64,000 nt of DNA from Mesorhizobium mediterraneum (GCF_002284565.1 NZ_NPKI01000037.1:1-64000); one strand, 5' to 3'. Counted from the first letter of the stretch, positions 8,356 through 17,350 are shown. A program made the numbers and translations. The notes: a model not told the origin generated them from the letters alone.

Positions 8356-9877
8356 TTTCCTTCACCCCGGCGAAGGCGCGGCCGTCGACACAAGCGTGCC
8401 GGCGCTTGAGATGCGCGGCATCGACAAGCGCTTTCCGGGCGTGGTGGCGCTGGACAATGTCGACCTCACCCTGGAGCCCGGCAAGATCCACGCCTTGATG
8501 GGCGAGAACGGCGCCGGCAAGTCGACGCTCATCAAGATCATGGCCGGGGTCTACGGCAAGGATGCCGGCACCATCCGCATGCGCGGACGCGAGCTCGACA
8601 TCAAGTCGCCGCGCGACAGCCTGAAAGAGGGCATTAAGGTCGTGTTCCAGGAGATCGCGCTGATCTCCGAATTCACCGTGGCCGAGAACATCTTCCTCGA
8701 GGGCTATCCGACCGGCAAGGGCGGCTCGATCGACTGGAGGAAAATCCGCGCCGATTCCGCCGCGCTGTTCAACCGCATCGGCTTCAATGTCGATCCGGCG
8801 GCGCGGACGGGATCGCTGCCGGTCAGCCAGCAGCAAATGGTCGAGATCGCGCGCGCTCTCGCCCACGAAGCCCGCGTCGTGGTCATGGACGAGCCGACGT
8901 CCTCGCTGACGCCAAACGAGATTTCGCTGCTGTTCACCGTCATCCGCCGGCTGGCCGCGCTCGGCATTGCGGTGCTCTATGTCAGCCACAAGCTCGACGA
9001 GGTTTTCGAGATCGCCGACACGGTCACTGTTCTGCGCGACGGTCGGCATGTCTCGACCCGACCGATCGGCGATCACACCAATGATACGCTGATCCAGGAC
9101 ATGATCGGCCGTCGCATCGAAAGCCTGTTTCCGCGCAAGCGCGGCGCACCGGGCAGCAAGGTCGCCTTATCCGTGCAAGGGCTCAGCACGGCGAAGAAGC
9201 TGAAGGACGTATCGTTCGAAGCGCATGCCGGCGAAGTCCTCGGCTTCTTCGGCTTGATGGGGGCCGGCCGAACCGAACTTGCCAAGGCGGTCGTCGGCTT
9301 CGATCCGATCACCTCCGGCACGATTTCCGTCGACGGTCACCGCCTGCTGCCGCACGACACGCATACGGGTGTCCGGCTCGGCATCGGCCTGCTTACCGAA
9401 GACCGCAAGAGCGAAGGGCTGATGGGCGAATTGCCGGTTTACCAGAATGCCAGCCTCGCCTCGCTCGGCGCCTTCGCCCGTATGGGCTTCATCGACAAGG
9501 CCGGGGAACGCAAGGCGGTGCAGGATTATGTCGACCGCTTCCGCATCAAGACGCCCAGCCTGTTCCAGGAGATCAAGAACCTGTCCGGCGGCAATCAGCA
9601 GAAGGTGCTGATCTCGCGCTGGCTGATGCGGGGCCTGAACGTGATCGTCGTCGACGAGCCGACCCGCGGCATCGATGTCGGCGCCAAGTCGGAGATCTTC
9701 GCGCTCATCGACCGGCTCGCCGGCGAGGGCCTGGCGGTCGTCATGATGACATCGGAGATGCCCGAGTTGCTGGGCCTTTCCGACCGTGTCGCGGTGATGT
9801 GCGAGGGCCGGCTCACCGCGATCATGTCGCGCGACGACGCCACGCAGGAGAAAATCCTCAATGCAGCGATCGGATAA
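8345..9877 (+). CDS. Ribose-type ABC transporter ATPase (two nucleotide-binding domains)
   Basis: A 510-aa RbsA-like duplicated ATPase. Domain 1 has Walker A GENGAGKST (53-61), a signature LPVSQQQMVEIARAL and Walker B VVVMDEPTSSL. Domain 2 has the degenerate Walker A GLMGAGRTEL usual in this family, the signature LSGGNQQKVLISRW and VIVVDEPTRGIDVGAKSE. The ATG at 8345 overlaps the preceding permease gene. It energises import by the permeases on either side. Confidence 0.95.
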   Translation: MSVDFLHPGEGAAVDTSVPALEMRGIDKRFPGVVALDNVDLTLEPGKIHALMGENGAGKSTLIKIMAGVYGKDAGTIRMRGRELDIKSPRDSLKEGIKVVFQEIALISEFTVAENIFLEGYPTGKGGSIDWRKIRADSAALFNRIGFNVDPAARTGSLPVSQQQMVEIARALAHEARVVVMDEPTSSLTPNEISLLFTVIRRLAALGIAVLYVSHKLDEVFEIADTVTVLRDGRHVSTRPIGDHTNDTLIQDMIGRRIESLFPRKRGAPGSKVALSVQGLSTAKKLKDVSFEAHAGEVLGFFGLMGAGRTELAKAVVGFDPITSGTISVDGHRLLPHDTHTGVRLGIGLLTEDRKSEGLMGELPVYQNASLASLGAFARMGFIDKAGERKAVQDYVDRFRIKTPSLFQEIKNLSGGNQQKVLISRWLMRGLNVIVVDEPTRGIDVGAKSEIFALIDRLAGEGLAVVMMTSEMPELLGLSDRVAVMCEGRLTAIMSRDDATQEKILNAAIG

Positions 9878-9940
9878 GACGATGACGCTTCGCAGCCGCA
9901 TTCCCTGGCATTCGGCCGACGCCTTCGATGGTGGCAAGCT

Positions 9941-10936
9941 ATGAGCCTGGCAAGCACAGAGACGATGAGAGCCGGGCCGTCCATGTTGGCGCGGCTCTTC
10001 GCGCGGCAGGAATTGGCGTTGCTCTTATGCCTCATCCTGGTCATCGCGTTCTTTTCCTTCACCGCCGAGAATTTCTTCTCCGTGCGCAACATGACCAACG
10101 TGCTCGGGCAGGCGTCCCTGGCGCTGACCGCCGGCATCGGCTGCGCCATCGTTTTCATGTCCGGCGAGGTCGACATTTCGATCGGGTCGCTGCTGGCGAC
10201 CATCGCCCTGCCGCTGATCATCATCATGAACGACACGAACTCCCTGCTGCTCGGCGTTGGCGGTGCGCTGCTGTTCGGGCTGATCATCGGTGTGGTGAAT
10301 GGCTATCTCACCGCCTATGCCGGGATCAACTCGCTGATCGTGACCCTGGGCACGATGTTCATCATGCGCGGTGGGGTGTATCTTTATACCGGCCAGCGGG
10401 CGATCCCCGCCGATGCCGCTCTCGACAGCTTCATCGCGCTGTCGGATGGCCGCCTGTTCAATGTCGTTCCCTATTCGGCGGTGATTGCGATCGTCCTGCT
10501 CGCTGCCTTCGCCTACATGATGCGGCACCGGCCGTTCGGACGGCAGATCTATGCTGTCGGTGGCAATCCGGAAGTGGCACGGCTCGCCGGCTATGACGTG
10601 CGCCGGGTCAAGTTCATCTGCTTCATCATCAGCGCGATGCTGGCGACGGTTGCCGGCATTATTCTCGCGGCCCGCGTCGGCTCAGCGCAGCATACGGCCG
10701 GACTGAACTTCGAGTTCCAGGTCGTTGCCGCCACCGTGCTCGGCGGGGTGAGCCTTGCCGGCGGCATCGGCAGCCTGACAGGCATGGCGCTCGGGGTGCT
10801 GATCCTGCAGTTCCTGTCCAACGGGCTGCGCGGACTCGGCCTGCCGACCGAGTGGCAGCTGGTCATCACCGGCATGATCATCATTGCCGCTGTCGCTTTC
10901 GACGAAGCGAAGCGCCGGCGCATCATTGGAGGCTGA
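9941..10936 (+). CDS. Ribose-type ABC transporter permease (second)
   Basis: A 331-aa RbsC-like permease with the motif AVGGNPEVARLAGYDV and the C-terminal VVAATVLGGVSLAGGIGS segment. The start ATG 9941 follows the ATPase stop by 63 nt with only a weak ribosome site. It is separate from the 7366 permease and diverged in sequence, so the importer probably uses both. Its stop lies one base before the next gene start. Confidence 0.93.
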   Translation: MSLASTETMRAGPSMLARLFARQELALLLCLILVIAFFSFTAENFFSVRNMTNVLGQASLALTAGIGCAIVFMSGEVDISIGSLLATIALPLIIIMNDTNSLLLGVGGALLFGLIIGVVNGYLTAYAGINSLIVTLGTMFIMRGGVYLYTGQRAIPADAALDSFIALSDGRLFNVVPYSAVIAIVLLAAFAYMMRHRPFGRQIYAVGGNPEVARLAGYDVRRVKFICFIISAMLATVAGIILAARVGSAQHTAGLNFEFQVVAATVLGGVSLAGGIGSLTGMALGVLILQFLSNGLRGLGLPTEWQLVITGMIIIAAVAFDEAKRRRIIGG

Positions 10937-10937
10937 C

Positions 10938-11723
10938 ATGGATCGTCTCAAGGGGAAAAGCGCAATCATCACCGGCGCCGCCGAAGGCATCGGCCATGCG
11001 ATCGCGGCGGCGATGGCAAGGGAAGGTGCGCATGTCTTCTTGAGCGACATCGCCGACGAGAGCGGGGAACATTTCGCGGCGAAACTGCGCGCGGCTGGCC
11101 ACGCTGCCGACTACGTGCATTGCGATGTGTCGAAGGAGGCCGACATCGTCAACCTCATCGCTACCGCCGTCGGCAAGACCGGCCACCTCGACGTGATGGT
11201 CAACAACGCCGCCATCGCCATCGGCGGCATGCCGGTCCACGAGATGACTGACGAGCAGTGGCACCGGCTGATCGCGGTCAATTTGACCAGCGTCTTTCGC
11301 GGCTGCAAATACGCGTTGCCGCACATGATCGCGCAGAAATCGGGGTCGATCATCAACATGGCCTCAGCGCAGGGGCATATCGGGCTCGACGGCTGGACCG
11401 CCTATGCCGGCGCCAAGGGCGCGGTGATGGCGATGACGCGCCAGATGGCGGTCGAGTTCGGCCCGCTCAACATCCGCTTCAACTCGATCTCGCCAGGCAC
11501 CATCAACACGCCGATGAACGACAAGCTAATCAAGGAGATCGGCGGCAATCTCGCCAAGGCGTGGGTGAAGATGCATCCGCTCGGCCGCATCGGCGAGCCT
11601 TCCGAAGTGGCGGAAGCCGCCGTCTATCTCGCCTCCGATGCCGCCGGCTTCACTACTGGCACCGACCTGCGCGTCGATGGCGGGCTGACCGCCGCGCCAC
11701 GCTACGTTCCCGATCTGCTTTGA
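10938..11723 (+). CDS. SDR-family NAD(P)-dependent oxidoreductase
   Basis: A 261-aa classical short-chain dehydrogenase. The start ATG 10938 is preceded by GGAGG. Motifs are TGAAEGIG cofactor loop (about 11-18), NNAA near 88, and catalytic S...YAGAK (S-Y-xxx-K) near 140-160. The C-terminus FTTGTDLRVDGG is typical. In this operon it probably oxidises a ring hydroxyl of the imported compound or its CoA ester to a ketone, setting up C-C hydrolysis. That step is inferred from the neighbours. Confidence 0.92.
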   Translation: MDRLKGKSAIITGAAEGIGHAIAAAMAREGAHVFLSDIADESGEHFAAKLRAAGHAADYVHCDVSKEADIVNLIATAVGKTGHLDVMVNNAAIAIGGMPVHEMTDEQWHRLIAVNLTSVFRGCKYALPHMIAQKSGSIINMASAQGHIGLDGWTAYAGAKGAVMAMTRQMAVEFGPLNIRFNSISPGTINTPMNDKLIKEIGGNLAKAWVKMHPLGRIGEPSEVAEAAVYLASDAAGFTTGTDLRVDGGLTAAPRYVPDLL

Positions 11724-11743
11724 CACACGAAACGAGACATAAA

Positions 11744-12949
11744 ATGAACAAGGCCCTCGAAGGCGTCCGCATCCTCGATTTCAGCCATCTGCTGCAAGGG
11801 CCGTTCGCCACGCAGCTGCTCGGCGACATGGGCGCCGACGTCATCAAGATCGAGCGCGCCGGCGCCGGCGATATGTTCCGCAGCATGACCTTCTTCGCCA
11901 AATGGGTCGGCGGCTCCGAGAGCCCGAACTTCCTCGCCTGGAACCGCAACAAGCGCTCGATCGCGCTCAATCTGAAGAGCCGCAAGGTGCATGCGATCGT
12001 CATGGACATGGCCAAGAAGGCCGACGTCGTCGTGCAGAATTTTCGCCCCGGCGTGCTGGCCAAGCTCGGTTATGGCTACGAGGACTTCAAGGCAGTCAAT
12101 CCCGGCATCATCTATTGCTCGGGCTCCGGCTATGGTGAGGAAGGCCCTTATGTCGAGCGCCCGGGCCAGGACATGCTGATCCAGGGGCTGTCCGGGCTGA
12201 TCTCCAACACCGGCCGTGGTGACCAGGCTCCTGTTCCGGCCGGCGCCGGCCTCGCCGACCAGATCGGCGCGATGAACATGGTCTACGGCATATTGTCGGC
12301 GCTCTACTATCGCGAGAAAACCGGCAAGGGCCAGAAGATCGAGGTCAATTTGCTGGCCGGGATGCTCGCGCATCTCAACCAGGAGTATGTCGCCGTGCTC
12401 AATCTCGGCGAGGATTTCGTGCGGCCCAATTCCGGTATCGGCCATCCCGGCATGCAGGCTCCGTTCGGCATCTACGAAGCGAAGGACGGCGGCCATGTGT
12501 CGATCGCCATGAGCCCGTTCAAGACGCTGTATGAGACATTGGAGGCGCCGCAGCTTGCCGTCTACGACGATCTGAAGACGCTGTTCGACAAGCGCGACGA
12601 GGTGTTCGAGAAGGTCAACGCCGAGACCAGGAAGTTTGCGACGCAGGACCTGCTGGCGCGGCTGCTTGCAGTCGATATCTGGTGCGCCGAGGTGAAGGAT
12701 ATCCGCCGCGCTGCCGAGGATCCGCAGGTCAAGCACATGGGCATGATCACCAGTTACGATCATCCGCGCGGCGGCAAGGTGAGGGTGGTCGCGCCGGCGG
12801 TCAAAATGAGCGAGACCCCCGCAACCATCGAACGGCCCGCCCCGCTGGTCGGCCAGCATGGTCGCGAGATCCTGGCCGAGTTCGGCCTCTCCAAAGACGA
12901 GATTGCAGCACTTGAGGCGTCCGGCGACATGACCGTGGACGCTACCTGA
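11744..12949 (+). CDS. Class III CoA-transferase (CaiB/BaiF family)
   Basis: A 401-aa formyl-CoA-transferase-type enzyme that moves CoA to a carboxylic acid. The start is ATG 11744. Features are the N-terminal LEGVRILDFSHLLQGPFA, GADVIKIE, NRNKRSIALNLKS and the region RPGQDMLIQGLSG, which carries the expected catalytic Asp. The C-terminal subdomain (ADPQVKHMGM-like AEDPQVKHMG) is intact and the length is normal. It probably makes the CoA thioester that the following crotonase and CoA-transferase-like protein act on. The acid substrate is unknown. Confidence 0.93.
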   Translation: MNKALEGVRILDFSHLLQGPFATQLLGDMGADVIKIERAGAGDMFRSMTFFAKWVGGSESPNFLAWNRNKRSIALNLKSRKVHAIVMDMAKKADVVVQNFRPGVLAKLGYGYEDFKAVNPGIIYCSGSGYGEEGPYVERPGQDMLIQGLSGLISNTGRGDQAPVPAGAGLADQIGAMNMVYGILSALYYREKTGKGQKIEVNLLAGMLAHLNQEYVAVLNLGEDFVRPNSGIGHPGMQAPFGIYEAKDGGHVSIAMSPFKTLYETLEAPQLAVYDDLKTLFDKRDEVFEKVNAETRKFATQDLLARLLAVDIWCAEVKDIRRAAEDPQVKHMGMITSYDHPRGGKVRVVAPAVKMSETPATIERPAPLVGQHGREILAEFGLSKDEIAALEASGDMTVDAT

Positions 12950-12951
12950 CG

Positions 12952-13737
12952 ATGCCCGCCTACCAGACGCTTACGGTCGAAATCTCGGGTCGCGTCGCCG
13001 TCGTCACTTTTCGGCGCGCCGACCAGCTCAATGCCATGAACCGGCTGATGCAAGGCGAGATCACCGGCGCCTTCGAGGCGCTGTCCGGGGATGACGGTGT
13101 CGGTGCGATCGTTGTGACCGGCGAAGGACGCGGCTTCATGGCTGGCGCCGACATCAAGGAATACGCCGCCCAGACGGCTGCCGAGTTCGACGCCTTCCAG
13201 GCCGCCGGCACTCGCATGTATGCGGCGATCGAGAATAACCGCAAGCCGGTGATCGCCGCGGTCAATGGCTTCGCGCTGGGCGGCGGCATGGAGCTGGTGC
13301 TGTGCTGCGACATCGTGATCGCCAACCAGTTCGCGAAACTCGGCCTGCCGGAGATCAAACTCGGACTGATCCCCGGCGGCGGCGGCACACAGCGCAGCGT
13401 CCAAAAACTCGGCCGCAACCGCGCCAATCTCCTGCTGATGACCGGCGCCATCGTGCCGGCTTCCGAATTCATCGACGCTGGACTGGTCAACGAGGTCGTC
13501 GACGTCGAAAGGCTGATGCCGCGGGCGCTGGAACTCGCCGAGATGATCGCCGCCGAACCGGCTGCAGCGATCGAGGGACTGAAAGCGTTGACGGCGCATG
13601 CCGTATCGGGCGACCTGGCCGATGGCCTCGCCATGGAACGCGACATTCTGGGCGGGCTCTATCGCAGCGAGATCGGCCAGCAGCGAGTGAAGGCGTTCGC
13701 CGAGAAAAGCGCGGCGCGGGCGAAGGTAGCGCAATGA
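12952..13737 (+). CDS. Enoyl-CoA hydratase/isomerase (crotonase) family protein
   Basis: A 261-aa crotonase. It has the oxyanion-hole segments MAGADIKEY and NGFALGGGMEL, and one catalytic acid in LPEIKLGLIPGGGG. By motif alignment with rat enoyl-CoA hydratase, the second catalytic Glu (in the ...AMEMVLTG segment) is replaced by Leu (ANLLLMTG). A member with one acid may be a hydrolase or isomerase rather than a hydratase. Its stop overlaps the next start (ATGA). Crotonases can hydrolyse ring beta-diketones, which would suit this operon. Confidence 0.9.
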   Translation: MPAYQTLTVEISGRVAVVTFRRADQLNAMNRLMQGEITGAFEALSGDDGVGAIVVTGEGRGFMAGADIKEYAAQTAAEFDAFQAAGTRMYAAIENNRKPVIAAVNGFALGGGMELVLCCDIVIANQFAKLGLPEIKLGLIPGGGGTQRSVQKLGRNRANLLLMTGAIVPASEFIDAGLVNEVVDVERLMPRALELAEMIAAEPAAAIEGLKALTAHAVSGDLADGLAMERDILGGLYRSEIGQQRVKAFAEKSAARAKVAQ

Positions 13738-15500
13738 CCTCCTTGGTCGAGCCGAACCGCCCGCGCTTCACCGATGTCGAAGGGCTGGCTGCTTTGGTTG
13801 GAAGTGGCGACGTCTTCGGCGTCGGCGGCCATCATTTCGCCCGGCTGCCGATCGCCTTGCTGCGCGCCATCGCCGGCTCTGATATCAAGGATTTGCGCTA
13901 CGTCTGCTGGGCCGGTGGGCTGCCGCTCGAACTGCTTCTCGAAGCGGATGCGGTAGCGGAAATCGACCTCTGCTTCTCCAGCCTGGACATTTTTGGCCTT
14001 CCGCCGCGTTTCCGCGCGGTTGCCGAGACGAATGCCGTGCCCGTCCGCGATTGGACGGCGCTGGCGATGATCCAGGCGCTGCGGGCGGCGCAGCAAAACC
14101 TGCCGTCGATGCCGTTCCAGCTTCCGCAGGGCTCGGACATGCTCGCGCGTGTGCCGGGCGCGCTCGCCGCTCCCGATCCCGTTGCCGGGACCGAGACAGG
14201 GTTCATCCCGCCGCTGCGGCTCGATACGTTCGTCGTCCACGCCCAGCGCGCCGACGAGAGCGGCAATGTCCAGATCATCGGGCCTCGGGCGCTGGACTTT
14301 GCCATGGCGGGCGCGGCGCGGCAGGTGCTGGTCACGGTCGAGGAGATCGTCCCTGTCGGGGCGCTGCGGCATGACGGCCGCCAGAGCATTCTCACGCGGA
14401 ACCAGGTTTCGGCCATAGCGCTGGCGCCGAGCGGCGCCTATCCGGCCTCCTGCCTGCCGTTCTATGTGACCGATTATCAAGCGTTGTCGGGGGCGTTCGC
14501 AGCCAGGGAAGCACCTTTGGCGGACACTCTGCGCCTGCCTTCCGAAGGCGTGCCGGAGCTGGTTCAGGATGCTGCGAAAATCCGCGCCGAAACGGCCCTC
14601 GCAACGCCCGCTCTCGCGCAGGGCGAAAAGAAAGCGTCGATCGACGAGATCATCGCCGCCCGTATCGCCGCCGAGCTCGACAACGACAGCTTTGCCAGTG
14701 CCGGCGCGGTGTCGCCGCTGGCCAACGTCGCCTACCGGCTGGCCAAGGCGACCCACGCGCCGGACATGATCATCGCGACGATGAGTTGCGGCCACCTCGA
14801 TATCGCGCCGAGCCCGATGATACTGTCGCTGATCGAAAGCCTCGATTGCGAGACGGCGGTGGCGCATGCCGGTGGCGACGACACCTACTCGACCTACTAT
14901 CAGGCCGGCGCGGTGACCCATGAGATCGTCGGGGCCGCGCAAGTCGATCGACGCGGTCGCGTCAACACCATCGCGCTGCGCAAGCGCGATGGCGGCCTCA
15001 TCCGGCTGCCCGGGCAGGGCGGCATGGCCGATGTCGCCAACATGCATCGCGACTATTTGCTCTACGTTCCCCGCCATTCGGTGCAGTCGCTGGTGGACGA
15101 CGTCGAGATCGCCAGTTCGGCGCGAGGCTTGCTCACCCAGAATGAACGCGAGCCGATGGGCTATCGGACCGGTGAGGCGCTGGTGTTCACCGATCTTTGC
15201 GTCTTTCGGCTCGACCGATCGAGCCGGGAATTGATCGTCATCGAAACCATGCCTGATATCACGCAGCAGCAGATCCGTGATGCCACTGGTTTTCCCGTGT
15301 CATTCGATGCCGACTGCCGGCAAATTCCGCTGCCCTCAAACGACACGCTTGATGTCCTGCGAAACAGAATCGATCCCCTCGGTCTGCGCCGCCTGGAATT
15401 CGTCAGCGCCAAGGAGCGGGGTGCACTGATAGCCGAGATCCTCGCCGCCGACCGCATCATGGTCGAGCGTTGCATCGCCGCGCAGACCGCAGGAGGCTGA
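13734..15500 (+). CDS. Fused class I CoA-transferase-like protein (A and B halves)
   Basis: A 588-aa single chain with two halves like the A and B subunits of glutaconate-type CoA-transferases. The A half covers about 1-300 (FGVGGHHFARLP, CFSSLD, LRAAQQNLPSMPF) and the B half about 310-588 (NDSFASAGAVSPLANVAYRLAK). In the B half the place of the usual nucleophilic Glu reads ATMSCGHLD, so the residue seems absent. Relatives without it, such as mycobacterial IpdAB, are ring-opening hydrolases of CoA thioesters. It may therefore cleave a C-C bond instead of transferring CoA. The start ATG 13734 overlaps the crotonase stop. Confidence 0.78.
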   Translation: MTSLVEPNRPRFTDVEGLAALVGSGDVFGVGGHHFARLPIALLRAIAGSDIKDLRYVCWAGGLPLELLLEADAVAEIDLCFSSLDIFGLPPRFRAVAETNAVPVRDWTALAMIQALRAAQQNLPSMPFQLPQGSDMLARVPGALAAPDPVAGTETGFIPPLRLDTFVVHAQRADESGNVQIIGPRALDFAMAGAARQVLVTVEEIVPVGALRHDGRQSILTRNQVSAIALAPSGAYPASCLPFYVTDYQALSGAFAAREAPLADTLRLPSEGVPELVQDAAKIRAETALATPALAQGEKKASIDEIIAARIAAELDNDSFASAGAVSPLANVAYRLAKATHAPDMIIATMSCGHLDIAPSPMILSLIESLDCETAVAHAGGDDTYSTYYQAGAVTHEIVGAAQVDRRGRVNTIALRKRDGGLIRLPGQGGMADVANMHRDYLLYVPRHSVQSLVDDVEIASSARGLLTQNEREPMGYRTGEALVFTDLCVFRLDRSSRELIVIETMPDITQQQIRDATGFPVSFDADCRQIPLPSNDTLDVLRNRIDPLGLRRLEFVSAKERGALIAEILAADRIMVERCIAAQTAGG

Positions 15501-15507
15501 AGCTCCA

Positions 15508-16344
15508 ATGGCAAAGCCGTTGCTTGAAATGGCCGCCGCCCGGGTCTTCTTCGACGGTATCTTCACCAGTCCGCGCGTCGCCCATCCGGAGGGTGTGGCC
15601 GTCAACCGCGACGGGTCGATCTGGTGCGGCACCGAAACCGGCGATCTCTTGCGGCTTTCCGCCGATGGTGGCTCGGCCGAACGCATGGGTGGCACGGAAG
15701 GTTTTCTGCTCGGCATCGCTTTCGACAGCGCGGGAAACTGTTTCGCCTGCGATCTGAAGCATTCGGCGATCTTTCGCTGGAATGCCGGGACTGGTCTTAT
15801 GGAGCGCTTCGCCTCGGCTGGCATCCGCGTGCCGAACTATCCGATCGTCGACGAGACACGAGGCTGGCTCTACGTGTCGGACAGCGCAGGCGAAGACAAC
15901 CGCTCCGGCATCTTCCGCTATGATCTGAAGACCGGTGAAGGCCGCCTGTGGTGTCGCGAACCCATGGCCTTTGCCAACGGCATGACGATGGCGCCGGACG
16001 GCAGCGGGCTCTATGTGGTGGAAAGCAATGCGGCGTGCATCAGCTATGTGCCGATCCTGGCTGACGGCGCGGCTGGCGCCAGGCAGATCGTCGTCGATGG
16101 CGTCGACAATGTCCCGGACGGATTGGCTTTTGCGCCCGACGGCTCGCTTTTCATCTCATGCTACGAGCCAAGCCGAATCTATCGCTGGCGCCAGGACAGA
16201 GGCCTCGAAGTGCTGATCGAGGACCCGGCCGCGACCACACTGGCGCATCCCACCAACATCGCCTTCAAGGGCGATAAACTCTACACGGCCAATTTGGGTC
16301 GCTGGCATATTACCGAGATCGACCTGGCCACAATTCCAAACTAG
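15508..16344 (+). CDS. SMP-30/gluconolactonase-family lactonase
   Basis: A 278-aa six-bladed beta-propeller lactonase. The start ATG 15508 is preceded by GGAGG. Likely divalent-metal ligands are the Glu in HPEGVAV, the Asn in FANGMTM and the Asp in VPDGLAFA, as in SMP-30 and gluconolactonases. It is the last gene of the operon and is followed by a 49-bp palindromic repeat. It has no signal peptide, so it acts in the cytosol. It suggests the substrate or an intermediate is a lactone or forms one when oxidised. Confidence 0.9.
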   Translation: MAKPLLEMAAARVFFDGIFTSPRVAHPEGVAVNRDGSIWCGTETGDLLRLSADGGSAERMGGTEGFLLGIAFDSAGNCFACDLKHSAIFRWNAGTGLMERFASAGIRVPNYPIVDETRGWLYVSDSAGEDNRSGIFRYDLKTGEGRLWCREPMAFANGMTMAPDGSGLYVVESNAACISYVPILADGAAGARQIVVDGVDNVPDGLAFAPDGSLFISCYEPSRIYRWRQDRGLEVLIEDPAATTLAHPTNIAFKGDKLYTANLGRWHITEIDLATIPN

Positions 16345-16353
16345 ATTTTATTT

Positions 16354-16402
16354 GAGCATCGGATTTTCCCAAAACCGGTACCCACTTTTGGGTCCGATGC
16401 TC
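16354..16402. repeat. 49-bp intergenic palindromic repeat, copy 1
   Basis: Imperfect palindrome with ends GAGCATCGGA and TCCGATGCTC around a central ACCGGT. The same element occurs inverted at 17351-17399 and directly at 35800-35848. A shorter relative is at 62353-62395. Such elements are abundant in rhizobial genomes. Here it follows the lactonase gene and could act as a transcript-end hairpin. Confidence 0.9.
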
Positions 16403-16436
16403 GAGCCACGCCTGATGGATGAGGCCGGGGTGGGTG

Positions 16437-17330
16437 CTAAGGTCGATGGCTTGATGAAACAAGCTCGGCCTTGCGCCGTGACGTCTCCAGCCCGATGGCG
16501 ATGAAGCGGCGTGCATGCTGAGCCAGCTCCATATTGTCGGTCCACAAATTGCGCCAGATAGCGGTTTTCTTCGACAGGTTCTCGTCGACGATCTCCGACG
16601 AGAACGATTCGAAGCTGAGATCGTCGCTGTAGCCGATTGCGGTCAGCGCATCGAAGATCGCGGCAAAGTCGATGTTGCCGGTGCCGAGGAAGCCGCGATG
16701 GCTCTCGCCTATATGGACATAGCCGATCTTCTTCGCGGCGTGGCGGATGGCCAGTCCGACATCGGCCTCCTCAATATTCATGTGGAAGGTGTCGAGATGC
16801 AGGAAGATATTGTCGGAGCCGGTGTCCTCGATGAAGGCCAAGCCTTGCGCCGCGGTGTTGAGCAGATTGCTCTCGAAGCGATTGACGATCTCGAGGTTGA
16901 GCGTGACGCCGGCGGCCTTAGCGGTCTCCGCGACCTTGGCGAGCGTTCCGGCGCTGCGGTTCCATTGATCGCGCGTCGGCGCCTGCGTCTGCAATCCATG
17001 GCCCGTGCTGAGGATGCCGGCGACCTTCTGGCCACCCAGATCGCGGGTCAGCGAAATGGTATCATTGAGGATTTCGACGCCGCGCGCGGCAATCGTCTTG
17101 TCGGCGCTCGAAATGTCGCCGTCGGCCGGCAGTCCGATGCTGATCGCCACGCCGAGATCGAGGTCGGCGATGCGCTTGGCCAGCCCGCCAATGTCGACAT
17201 TGGCAGGGTCGAGATAGGAGAATTCGATCAGGTCGAAGCCGGCCTCTTTGGTGTTGGCCAGCGTCCGTTCGAGGTCGCCTTGCGCCGAGCTTGCCGACCA
17301 GACGAAAGAATGGATTCCAATGCGCGACAT
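16437..17330 (-). CDS. Sugar epimerase/isomerase, D-tagatose 3-epimerase-like TIM barrel
   Basis: A 297-aa xylose-isomerase-like TIM barrel. The start ATG 17330 follows GGAG. The active-site segments NLEIVNRFESN, LHLDTFHMNIEE and GYVHIGESHRGFLGTG closely match the D-tagatose 3-epimerase/psicose epimerase group (metal ligands Glu, Asp, His, Glu). It probably interconverts keto-sugar epimers in the cytosol. It lies downstream of a sugar ABC operon on the same strand but beyond a strong terminator (17404-17437), and is flanked by two inverted copies of a 49-bp repeat, so it may be transcribed on its own. Confidence 0.85.
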   Translation of the reverse strand: MSRIGIHSFVWSASSAQGDLERTLANTKEAGFDLIEFSYLDPANVDIGGLAKRIADLDLGVAISIGLPADGDISSADKTIAARGVEILNDTISLTRDLGGQKVAGILSTGHGLQTQAPTRDQWNRSAGTLAKVAETAKAAGVTLNLEIVNRFESNLLNTAAQGLAFIEDTGSDNIFLHLDTFHMNIEEADVGLAIRHAAKKIGYVHIGESHRGFLGTGNIDFAAIFDALTAIGYSDDLSFESFSSEIVDENLSKKTAIWRNLWTDNMELAQHARRFIAIGLETSRRKAELVSSSHRP

Positions 17331-17350
17331 AATCGTCTCCGGTTGCGCGG

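Noticed and set aside
14051..14374. Apparent split of the fused CoA-transferase into separate A and B genes
   Set aside because: The single frame 13734-15500 runs through both halves without a stop, and no ribosome site or start precedes the B half.
13659..15077. Long open frame (472 codons) on the minus strand opposite the fused CoA-transferase-like gene
   Set aside because: It is a high-G+C shadow: the plus-strand frame has clear family motifs, and the minus frame has low-complexity Arg/Asp/His-rich content and no recognisable domain. The same holds for antisense frames at 2872-3936, 11702-12859, 21397-22668, 24595-26007, 32073-33404 and 43625-44863.
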